Shown here: positions 1 to 5,557 of the stretch, piece by piece
Layout of the letters: every line of letters begins with the position of its first letter
Position numbering within the stretch: position 1 is the first letter of the stretch
From: an uncultured Verrucomicrobiota bacterium
GTDB taxonomy: Bacteria > Verrucomicrobiota > Verrucomicrobiae > Opitutales > Opitutaceae
Assembly (NCBI GenBank): GCA_946482165.1
Contig: CAMLQS010000311.1
Coordinates: forward strand, 1-6,085
Direction of reading: 5' to 3'
Length of the DNA: 6,085 nt
The notes under the pieces: model-generated
What the model saw: the letters and a program-made list of their open reading frames with translations, nothing else
Databases searched by the model: none
Told to the model about the DNA's origin: nothing
Translations under genes and position numbers: made by a program

Positions 1-888
1 GACGATCATGAGCAACTCGGCGTGGTCCTTGGCGCTGGCGAGGAGGCGGGCGCGATTGGCCGCGTCGGCGGCCGGGTCGGCGAGACGCGCGATGGTGCCT
101 TTGATCGGGCGGGTTTCGAGGCGGCGGCCGGAGATGCGAAGAAGGCGCTCGGGCGTGCTGGAGACGATCTGGTGGTCGCCGAAATCGAGATAGGCGGCGT
201 GCGGCGCGGGGCTGAGCGCGCGGAGGCGGGCGTGGAGCGCGGCGGCGGAGCCGGAAAAGGGCGCGGTGAAGCGTTGGGTGAAGTTCACCTGATAGACATC
301 GCCCGCGGCGATGTAGTCGCGGATGCGCGCGATGGCGTCGGCGTAGGCGGCGCGGTCGAGATCGGGACGCAGAGGACCGACCGTGCAGGCGGGAAGAGGA
401 GCAGGGAGCGAGGAGCCTGGAGCAGGGAGCAGGGAGCGAAGGCGGGAGAGGCCGGCTGAATCGGCGGCGACGAGGGTGGCGAGGCCGGTGGCGTGGTCGA
501 AGATCAGCGCCTCGTCGTAGATGCCGAAGGCGAGGGCGGGCAGGCGCGGCGCGGCGCCGGGATTTCGCGAACACACGCGGTCTTGCGCGGCGCCGGCCTC
601 GTAGCCGAGCCAGCCGATGGCGCCGCCGACGAAGGGCAGGCCGGGGACGGGCGCGCAGGCGTGGGCGGCGAGGTGGTCGCGGAGGAAATCGAGAGCCTCG
701 GCGCTGTCCGATGGGGCGTGGACCACGAGGCCGGGCTCGCAGGCGAGAATGCTGAAGCGGGCGCGCGGGCCGGGTAGGGCGGTGTCGAGAAAGGCGCAAC
801 CGGGGCGGGCGGCGAAGGCGGGCCAGAGTCGGGCAGGGTCGAGCGCGGGGGACGCGGGGAGTTGCTCGACGAGAGGGGGCTGGCGCAT
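1..888 (-). CDS. pabB: Aminodeoxychorismate synthase component I, 5' part (C-terminus beyond window)
   Basis: This gene encodes the synthase subunit that aminates chorismate to 4-amino-4-deoxychorismate, using ammonia from a PabA-type glutaminase, on the cytoplasmic route to p-aminobenzoate and folate. The frame is open from ATG at 888 to the left edge and gives 296 residues; E. coli PabB has about 453, so roughly a third is missing. The N-terminal domain shows FLDTALPG (33-40), RFSILACEP (44-52) and GGAIGWLGYE (88-97). The chorismate-binding domain starts near 178 with YADAIARIRDYIAAGDVYQ (182-200), VNFTQRF (201-207), SSTPERLL (243-250), TRPIKGT (259-265) and KDHAELLMIV at the edge. Lys263 in PIKGT is the residue that marks PabB; anthranilate synthase TrpE has PIAGT, so PabB is favoured. 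No in-frame ATG lies upstream in the gap, and no Shine-Dalgarno sequence precedes the start. The linker (about 145-175) is low complexity. A PabB-PabC fusion cannot be excluded because the 3' end is not seen. Confidence 0.93.
   Translation of the reverse strand, partial: MRQPPLVEQLPASPALDPARLWPAFAARPGCAFLDTALPGPRARFSILACEPGLVVHAPSDSAEALDFLRDHLAAHACAPVPGLPFVGGAIGWLGYEAGAAQDRVCSRNPGAAPRLPALAFGIYDEALIFDHATGLATLVAADSAGLSRLRSLLPAPGSSLPAPLPACTVGPLRPDLDRAAYADAIARIRDYIAAGDVYQVNFTQRFTAPFSGSAAALHARLRALSPAPHAAYLDFGDHQIVSSTPERLLRISGRRLETRPIKGTIARLADPAADAANRARLLASAKDHAELLMIV
398..442. repeat. Heptamer-like tandem repeat inside pabB linker
   Basis: The plus strand carries GGAGCAGGGAGCGAGG (398-413) and, after a short spacer, GGAGCAGGGAGCAGGGAGCG (419-438). 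The unit is approximately AGCAGGG, 7 bases long. In pabB it encodes a Pro/Leu/Ala/Ser-rich stretch (residues about 150-163) between the two domains. Codons here often end in T or A (CCT, GCT, CCA), unlike the G/C-ending codons on either side, which suggests a repeat expansion or insertion tolerated in a linker. Confidence 0.7.
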
Positions 889-906
889 GGGCGGCGGAGA
901 TTGGCC

Positions 907-933
907 GCAAGAACGCGCGGGGGAGCAAGAACG
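907..933. repeat. 9-bp direct repeat upstream of pabB
   Basis: GCAAGAACG occurs at 907-915 and again at 925-933 on the plus strand (CGTTCTTGC towards pabB), spaced 18 bases start to start and lying 19-45 bases upstream of the pabB ATG. A regulator binding twice on nearly the same DNA face is possible, but two 9-base copies alone do not show an operator. Confidence 0.45.
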
Positions 934-984
934 GAAGCGCGGGCCGCACGGCCCGGCGGAGCGGGGGGCCCGGCGCCGGTGAAT

Positions 985-1003
985 CACGGGCGTCCCGCCC
1001 GTG
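985..1003 (-). terminator. Hairpin downstream of apaG, possible terminator or dispersed palindrome
   Basis: A perfect 7-bp stem CACGGGC/GCCCGTG encloses a 5-base loop and begins 8 bases after the apaG stop in the direction of transcription. The sequence that follows on the minus strand is ATTCACC, not a run of T, so it is not a textbook intrinsic terminator. It may act as a transcript-end stabiliser or be one copy of a genome-wide palindromic repeat. Confidence 0.45.
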
Positions 1004-1011
1004 CCGCGGTT

Positions 1012-1404
1012 TTAGGCGGCGGGCGTCTCGGGGACGCGCATCTCGAATACGGGAAGGACGACGTGCACGGGGCGGCCAAGGTCGTCGACGCCGTGGAAGC
1101 TGCCTTGCGCCCGTGAGTCGCAGCCGGCGACATGGTAGCTGTTGTAGGAGAAGCTTTCGCCGGGTTCGAGGCGGGGCGTTTCCCCGACGATCTTGTCGCC
1201 CTCGATAATCTGGCGGGTGCCGTCGCCGTGGGTGAGCACCCATTTTCGGCCGAGGAGGGTGACGGTGTGTTCGGAGCCGTTGTGGATCGTGATGAAATAC
1301 ACGAAGGCGTGCGGCTGGTCCGCGGGCAGGCACTTCCCGCCGTGGTGGTAGACCAGTTTGTCGAGGCGGGCCGAAAGGCCGGAAAGTGCGAGGGAGGCTA
1401 ACAT
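1012..1404 (-). CDS. apaG: ApaG-domain protein
   Basis: The product is a 130-residue protein of the ApaG family (DUF525, an immunoglobulin/FN3-like beta-sandwich), close to the usual length of about 125. Recognisable parts are FVYFITIHNGSEHTVTLLGR (34-53), KWVLTHGDG (54-62), EGDKIVGETPRLEPGESFSY (68-87) and the C-terminal GRPVHVVLPVFEMRVP (110-125), which align in order with E. coli ApaG. The family's molecular role is poorly settled: E. coli and Salmonella mutants have Co2+/Mg2+ phenotypes, and related domains occur in F-box and polymerase-delta-interacting proteins. I chose ATG at 1404 because the frame upstream to a GTG at 1518 adds 38 residues rich in Arg, Pro and Leu with no family similarity. 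Neither start has a Shine-Dalgarno sequence. The gene lies 127 bases downstream of kdpE on the same strand, so read-through from kdp is possible, but no functional link to potassium uptake is apparent. Confidence 0.9.
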   Translation of the reverse strand: MLASLALSGLSARLDKLVYHHGGKCLPADQPHAFVYFITIHNGSEHTVTLLGRKWVLTHGDGTRQIIEGDKIVGETPRLEPGESFSYNSYHVAGCDSRAQGSFHGVDDLGRPVHVVLPVFEMRVPETPAA

Positions 1405-1531
1405 ATGTCGTAACGACCAAGGCAAACGAAGGCAGGGCCGCTCGCTTGGCAAGCGGAGGCGCGAGTCGGGCGGGATGTCCAAGCCCATCCACGCGGCCGG
1501 CATCGCCTTCTGTTTCACCGGAAGACAGCGC
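1405..1531. other. kdpE-apaG intergenic gap with weak hairpins
   Basis: This 127-base gap contains an imperfect hairpin just after the kdpE stop (1510-1528, CTGTTTC paired with GAAGACAG with one bulged base), a short CGCTT-GGC-AAGCG hairpin (1443-1455) and a GGATG/CATCC pair (1473-1490). None is followed by a T-run on the minus strand, so no confident terminator can be called. An apaG promoter is plausible here but I cannot point to convincing boxes. The gap is also open in frame with apaG from a GTG at 1518. Confidence 0.5.
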
Positions 1532-2230
1532 CTAATCCATCAGCCGATAGCCGATTCCGGATTCGGTGCGGAGTATCCGGGGGCGGGCGGGTTCGGATTC
1601 CAGTTTTTGACGCAGGTGCGCCATGTGAACGCGCAGGTAGTGCGTGTTGTCCTCGGCGTTCGGGCCCCATAGCTCGCGCAGGATCTGGCGATGGGTCACG
1701 ACCTTGCCGTGGTGTTGCGCGAGAAGGGCGAAGAGCGCGTATTCCTTGGCGGTGAGGCGAACTTCCGCGCCGGTGCGGCGCACGACGCGCGCGGCGCGGT
1801 CGAGCTCGATGTCGCCGAAGCGCAGGATGGCGGGCTCCGGGCTGGCGGCGGCGCGGCGCAGGATCGCCCGCACCCGCGCAAGCAGTTCGCCGCCCCCGAA
1901 GGGCTTGGTGAGGTAGTCATCGGCGCCCGCGTCAAGGGCGGCTATTTTAGCCTCCTCGGTCTCGCGCACCGAGAGCACGAGCACGGGCAGGCTGGTCCAT
2001 TCGCGGAGGCGGCGGACGACTTCCACCCCATCGAGGTCGGGCAGGCCGAGGTCGAGGATGACGCCGTCGGGCGCGGCGGCCGCAATCTCCTGCAGTCCGA
2101 GGTTTCCGGTTTCGGCTTCGCGAACGCGGTATCCCGCCGCTTCGAGCGTGACGCGCAGAAGGCGACGAATCTGTCGCTCGTCGTCGATGACGAGGAGGGT
2201 GGATTGGATCGCGGGCGCGGCGTTGCTCAT
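1532..2230 (-). CDS. kdpE: KdpE, OmpR/PhoB-type response regulator of potassium uptake
   Basis: This cytoplasmic DNA-binding regulator of 232 residues is expected to receive phosphate from KdpD and activate the kdp promoter under K+ limitation. The receiver domain (about 11-125) shows the acidic pair Asp16-Asp17 in LLVIDDE, the phosphoacceptor Asp60 in VILDLGLPDLDG, Ser87 in LVLSVRE, and Lys109 in DDYLTKPF. The winged-helix domain (about 135-232) has the family signatures LTAKEYALFALLAQHHGKVV (159-178), LRELWGP (184-190), LRVHMAHLRQKLE (199-211) and RTESGIGYRL (221-230). The ATG at 2230 overlaps the kdpD TGA as ATGA, which indicates coupled translation and fixes the start. The frame stays open far upstream through kdpD only because of high GC. 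The length and all catalytic residues are normal for the family (E. coli KdpE has 225 residues). Confidence 0.96.
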   Translation of the reverse strand: MSNAAPAIQSTLLVIDDERQIRRLLRVTLEAAGYRVREAETGNLGLQEIAAAAPDGVILDLGLPDLDGVEVVRRLREWTSLPVLVLSVRETEEAKIAALDAGADDYLTKPFGGGELLARVRAILRRAAASPEPAILRFGDIELDRAARVVRRTGAEVRLTAKEYALFALLAQHHGKVVTHRQILRELWGPNAEDNTHYLRVHMAHLRQKLESEPARPRILRTESGIGYRLMD

Positions 2231-4908
2231 GCGGTGTTTGCACGCTCCGGCGCGGCATGTGGCAGGTAAAGCGTGAAGACGGCGCCGGCGCCTCCGGGGT
2301 TCTCTCCGACCACGACCTCGCCGCCCTGCGCGGCGACAAATCCGCGCACGATGGAAAGCCCGAGCCCGAGGCCTCCGGCGCGGGCGGCGTCGCCGCGGGC
2401 GAATTTCTTGAACAGGCGTTCCTTCATCGCAGGAGGAAAGCCCGGGCCCCGGTCCGCGACGGTGAAGAAGGCGCGCGTCCCGCCGCGCTCGATGCCGGCG
2501 GTCACGAAAATGGGCGTGGCCGGCGGAGTGTGCAGCGCCGCGTTCACCAGGAGGTTGACGAGCGCTTGTTCGGTGAGGGCGAAGTCCGCGCGGACTGGAG
2601 GCAGATCCTCGGGCAGGGCGACCTCGACCGGATGGCCTTCGAGCGAATCGCGCGCGGCCTCGAGGGCGGCGTTCACCAGGTCCCGCGGATCGCACCAGTC
2701 CAATCGCGCCCGAAGCGATCCGGATTCGAGGCGGGTCTGGTCGAGCAGGTTTCCGACGAGACGGTTGAGCCGGGCGGCTGCGATGCGAGCTTCGCGGAGC
2801 AAATCGGCGCGAAGGCATTCTTCGCTCGCATGAGCCAGATTCTCCACGGCTCCGGTGATGACGGCGAGCGGGGTGCGCAACTCGTGCGAGACGCTGTCGA
2901 GCAGGGTGCGATGGAGTTTTTCCGACTCGGCGAGGAGGCGCTCGCGTTCCTGGGCCGCGCGCAGTTGGTCGCGCTCGACGATCAGGGCGATTTGGCGGGC
3001 GAAGGCTTCGAGCAGATCGCGTTGTTCCAGCGTGAGGGAGCGTTCCGGCGCCGCCGCCACGCCAAGCACGCCGACCACCCGCTCCTCGCGAACCAGCGGC
3101 AGATAGAAACCCGCGCAGCCGGGAAGGGTGTCGGTAAAGCGTCCGGCGGGCCGGCCGTGCGCATGAACCCAGCGCGCCACGCCCAGTTCCTTGTCGTCGA
3201 GCGTGAAGGAGGCGGCGAAATGAGGCTCGGGGTGCTGTCCGTTCCCGGTGTTCAGCAGCAGGGTCGAGCGGGCCGAAAAGATTTCGTCGATCTGGCGGAG
3301 CGCGGAGAAAGCGCCGTCGTCGAGGGTGCGCGCCTCGGCGAGGGCGCGGGTGAGATGGAGGAGCGCGGTGGCGCGTTGCTCGCGGGCGCGTTCGTCGGAG
3401 GCCTGGGCGCGGATGCGCGCGGTGAGCTGGCCGGAGACGAGCGCGACCACGAAATAGGTGAGGAAGAGCAACGCGTCCTCGACCTGGTTGATCGCGAAGG
3501 TGAAGCGCGGCGGGATGAAGAGAAAATTCCAGGCGAGCGCGCCGGCGACCCCGCCGAGCAGCACGGGCCAGCGGCCCACGCGCAGGCTGAGAAGGAGCAC
3601 GCCGAGCAGCTGCACGAGGCCGACCGCGAGGTAGTAGCGCGCGGGCAGGAGCAGGCCGGCCGCGCTGATCGCGGCGACGACGCCGACGGCGAGCGCATAC
3701 TCGCGGGGGGAGCTGCGCAGCACGGGCTCCAAGTCGGCCCAGCGGGCGCGGCGCGCCCCGGGCTCGGCGGGCACGACGTAGATGTCGATGTTGCCGCCGA
3801 GGCGGACGAGACGGTCGACCAGGCTGCCGCCGGATATCCAGTCCAGCCAGCGCGAGCGGCGGGGCTTGCCGACGACGATCTGGGTGGCGTTGTGCTCCAG
3901 GGCGACGCGCACGAGGGCGGCGGGCACGTCCTCGCCGCGCGTGAGCACGAGCTCCGCGCCGAGTTCGCGGGCGAGGGCGAGGTTTTTGTCGAGGAGGGCC
4001 TGGGCTTCGGCGCGCAAGGGCTGGGCCGAGGCGATATGGACGGCGAGCCAGGGAGCGCCCTGGGCGGCGGCGAGGCGGCGCGTCCATCGAACCAGCTGGG
4101 TGGAGAAGGGGCTGGGGCCGACGGCGACGAGCAGGCGCTCGCCGCTGCGCCAGACGGTGGTCTTGATCGCGCCGCGGCGGAGTCCGCGGAGCTGGCGATC
4201 CACGCGCTCGGCGGTGTAGCGCAACGCGAGCTCGCGCAGGGCGTTGAGGTTGGATTCCTGGAAGAAATTCTCCGCGGCGGCGGCGGCGCGTTCGGCGAGG
4301 TAGACCTTTCCTTCGCGGAGGCGCTCGCGGAGGCCCTCGGCGGTGAGGTCGATCAGCTCCACCTCGTCGGCGAGATCGAGCAGCGAGTCGGGCACGGTCT
4401 CGTGCACGGGCGCGCCGGTGATCTGGCGGACGGCATCGGCGCGGCTTTCGACGTGCTGGATGTTGAGCGTGGTGAAGACGTCGATACCGGCCTCGATCAG
4501 GTCGATGACGTCCTGCCAGCGTTTCGGATGGGGCGAGCCGGGGGCGTTGGTGTGGGCGAGTTCGTCGACAAGCGCGAGCTGCGGGCGGGCGGACAGGAGG
4601 CCGGCGAGGTCGAGTTCGGAAAGCGTCGCGCCGCGGTGCGCGATCTCGCGGCGGGGTTGCGCGGGCAGGCCGGCGAGGAGGGCGGCGGTCTCGGCGCGCC
4701 CGTGGGTCTCCGCCACGCCGACCAGGACGGAGACGCCCTCGGCCCGTGCGCGGTGGGCGGCGCGGAGCATGGCGTGGGTTTTGCCGACGCCGGGGCACAT
4801 GCCGAGGAAGACCTTCAAGCGACCGCGTCGCGCACGCGCCTCCTGATCGCGGAGCACGGCGAGCAGTGCGTCGGGATCGGGCCGGGAATTGGAGGCGGAT
4901 GCGCTCAT
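2227..4908 (-). CDS. kdpD: KdpD, potassium/turgor sensor histidine kinase
   Basis: This inner-membrane sensor kinase has 893 residues (E. coli KdpD has 894) and is the partner of KdpE. The N-terminal KdpD domain (about 28-240) has a Walker-A-like GMCPGVGKT (36-44), a Walker-B-like LALVDELAHTNAPGS (111-125) and the family stretch EAGIDVFTTLNIQHVES (139-155). A Usp-like domain follows (about 255-380) with LLVAVGPSPFS and IVVGKPRRSRWLDWISGGSL (344-363). Four closely packed membrane segments lie within about 403-495, with the Arg-rich RIRAQASDERAREQR directly after them. A GAF-like region (about 515-640) precedes the kinase core: H-box DSVSHELRTPL with phosphoacceptor His675, N-box LVNLLVNAALHTP (783-795), G1 ADRGPGFP (818-825) and G2 GLGLGLSIV (846-854). 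The start ATG at 4908 overlaps the kdpC TGA as ATGA; an in-frame extension to 5010 would add 34 Arg-rich residues inside kdpC and is rejected. No expected catalytic residue is missing. Confidence 0.97.
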   Translation of the reverse strand: MSASASNSRPDPDALLAVLRDQEARARRGRLKVFLGMCPGVGKTHAMLRAAHRARAEGVSVLVGVAETHGRAETAALLAGLPAQPRREIAHRGATLSELDLAGLLSARPQLALVDELAHTNAPGSPHPKRWQDVIDLIEAGIDVFTTLNIQHVESRADAVRQITGAPVHETVPDSLLDLADEVELIDLTAEGLRERLREGKVYLAERAAAAAENFFQESNLNALRELALRYTAERVDRQLRGLRRGAIKTTVWRSGERLLVAVGPSPFSTQLVRWTRRLAAAQGAPWLAVHIASAQPLRAEAQALLDKNLALARELGAELVLTRGEDVPAALVRVALEHNATQIVVGKPRRSRWLDWISGGSLVDRLVRLGGNIDIYVVPAEPGARRARWADLEPVLRSSPREYALAVGVVAAISAAGLLLPARYYLAVGLVQLLGVLLLSLRVGRWPVLLGGVAGALAWNFLFIPPRFTFAINQVEDALLFLTYFVVALVSGQLTARIRAQASDERAREQRATALLHLTRALAEARTLDDGAFSALRQIDEIFSARSTLLLNTGNGQHPEPHFAASFTLDDKELGVARWVHAHGRPAGRFTDTLPGCAGFYLPLVREERVVGVLGVAAAPERSLTLEQRDLLEAFARQIALIVERDQLRAAQERERLLAESEKLHRTLLDSVSHELRTPLAVITGAVENLAHASEECLRADLLREARIAAARLNRLVGNLLDQTRLESGSLRARLDWCDPRDLVNAALEAARDSLEGHPVEVALPEDLPPVRADFALTEQALVNLLVNAALHTPPATPIFVTAGIERGGTRAFFTVADRGPGFPPAMKERLFKKFARGDAARAGGLGLGLSIVRGFVAAQGGEVVVGENPGGAGAVFTLYLPHAAPERANTA

Positions 4909-5453
4909 CGGGTGCGCGTGGCGTCGAGAGCGTCGAGCGCGAGGTTGAAACGGAGAACGTTCACGTAGGCGGGGCCGATGCTGCCGCCTTCCGTGTTTTC
5001 GGCAATCCAAGCCTCGGCGCGGCCGCGGGCGGCGGCGTCCCAGGCGCGGGCGGCGACGACGCGGTCGAGCTGGGCGAGGACGGCCTCCGGCGGGAGATGC
5101 GGATCGAGGCCGCTGCCGCTCGTGGTGGCGAGGGCGGCGGGTTGGCCGGCGGCGATGGAGGCGGCGACGCGGTCGCGGAGCTTGGCGCTGGTCCAGGGGA
5201 GGCTGCTCGCGCCGGAGGCGACGGTGGCGTGGTCGCCGGCGGAGGGGCGCGGGTGGACGTGGCGAGGATCGGAGGTGGCCTGGGCGAGGAGCGCGGAGCC
5301 GACGACGCGGCCCTTGGCGTCGGTGATGAGCGAGCCGTTGGCGGCGGAGGGGAAAAAGGCCTGGCCGACGGCCCAGACGAGGGCGGGGTAGAGGCCGCCG
5401 AGGAGGAGGGTGAGGATGGCGAGGAGACGGGCGGCGGAGAGGACGGTTTTCAT
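4905..5453 (-). CDS. kdpC: KdpC, potassium-transporting ATPase accessory subunit
   Basis: This is the small subunit of the KdpFABC pump, anchored by one N-terminal helix with a periplasmic domain, and it is thought to assist K+ capture and complex assembly. The 182 residues (E. coli KdpC has 190) start MKTVLSAARL, with a hydrophobic helix at about 8-33. Family marks are YPALVWAVGQAFFPSAANGS (22-41), VVGSALLAQ (50-58), PRPSAG (68-73), SGSGLDPHLPPEA (112-124) and YVNVLRFNLALDAL (163-176). The segment SGASSLPWTS (80-89) departs from the common SGGSNL-type stretch seen in E. coli. ATG at 5453 is chosen over a GTG at 5480, because the extra nine residues are encoded inside the upstream hairpin. 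No Shine-Dalgarno sequence precedes the ATG (the bases just before it are TTTCTTCC). The stop overlaps the kdpD start. Confidence 0.95.
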   Translation of the reverse strand: MKTVLSAARLLAILTLLLGGLYPALVWAVGQAFFPSAANGSLITDAKGRVVGSALLAQATSDPRHVHPRPSAGDHATVASGASSLPWTSAKLRDRVAASIAAGQPAALATTSGSGLDPHLPPEAVLAQLDRVVAARAWDAAARGRAEAWIAENTEGGSIGPAYVNVLRFNLALDALDATRTR

Positions 5454-5465
5454 GGAAGAAATGTT

Positions 5466-5548
5466 AACCACGGAGAACACGGAGGGCGCGGAGAGGAGAT
5501 TCCGAGACCTTGTCCGGTCTCCGTGACCCTCCGGTGTCCTCCGTGGTT
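5466..5548. repeat. Long imperfect inverted repeat in the kdpB-kdpC gap
   Basis: The left arm AACCACGGAGAACACGGAGGG (5466-5486) pairs with CCCTCCGGTGTCCTCCGTGGTT (5527-5548) with one mismatch and one bulged G. Pairing can continue inward (5487-5494 with 5518-5525), giving a stem of roughly 28 pairs around a 23-base loop. Each arm is built from a 9-base ladder (ACGGAGAAC, ACGGAGGGC, GCGGAGAGG), a form that suggests a dispersed extragenic repeat. It starts 9 bases after the kdpB stop and ends 12 bases before the kdpC ATG, so its transcript would form a large hairpin within the operon. The ends show no target-site duplication that I can recognise. Confidence 0.8.
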
Positions 5549-5557
5549 CAATTGGTT

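Larger units (their letters stand above)
889..1011. other. apaG-pabB intergenic gap rich in palindromes
   Basis: This 123-base gap lies between the pabB start (888) and the apaG stop (1012-1014) and has no plausible gene. It holds a 9-bp direct repeat close to pabB (907-933), a GC hairpin CGGGCC-GCAC-GGCCCG (940-955), a perfect 10-bp palindrome CCGGCGCCGG (970-979) and a hairpin after apaG (985-1003). I cannot identify a convincing -35/-10 pair. pabB may have its own promoter here or be read through from apaG. Confidence 0.6.

Noticed and set aside
22..777. Plus-strand open frames opposite pabB
   Set aside because: They are Gly/Ala/Arg/Glu-rich shadows of the minus-strand gene, which carries clear PabB motifs throughout.
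1..888. Anthranilate synthase component TrpE as the identity of the left-edge gene
   Set aside because: The motif is PIKGT with Lys263, typical of PabB; TrpE has Ala at this place.
3776..3893. Cyclic di-AMP binding site in the KdpD Usp domain
   Set aside because: The SxS and FTAxY-type residues described for Firmicutes KdpD are not evident here (SPFS and WLAVHI in the corresponding stretch, outside this segment at about residues 266-291), so there is no support for it.
2231..4798. Open frame extending kdpE upstream by about 856 codons, apparently a 1088-residue protein
   Set aside because: The extension is an out-of-frame reading of kdpD, extremely Arg/Pro-rich, with no domain; the receiver domain begins right after the ATG at 2230.
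2257..4968. Plus-strand open frame of about 900 codons opposite kdpD
   Set aside because: It lies exactly antisense to a clearly recognised, motif-rich kdpD. Its translation is Gly/Ala/Glu/Arg-rich with no recognisable domain, and such antisense frames are expected when third codon positions are nearly all G or C.
4909..5010. N-terminal extension of KdpD by 34 residues
   Set aside because: It lies inside kdpC, is Arg-rich without family similarity, and the ATG at 4908 makes the standard ATGA overlap and gives the normal KdpD length.
5454..5480. KdpC start at GTG 5480, adding nine residues
   Set aside because: The added codons fall in the arm of the inverted repeat, and the family N-terminus fits MKTVLSAARL followed directly by the membrane helix.
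5461..5557. Insertion sequence or CRISPR array in the kdpB-kdpC gap
   Set aside because: There is no transposase, no recognisable target duplication and no repeat-spacer structure; the sequence is a single inverted repeat with a short internal ladder.
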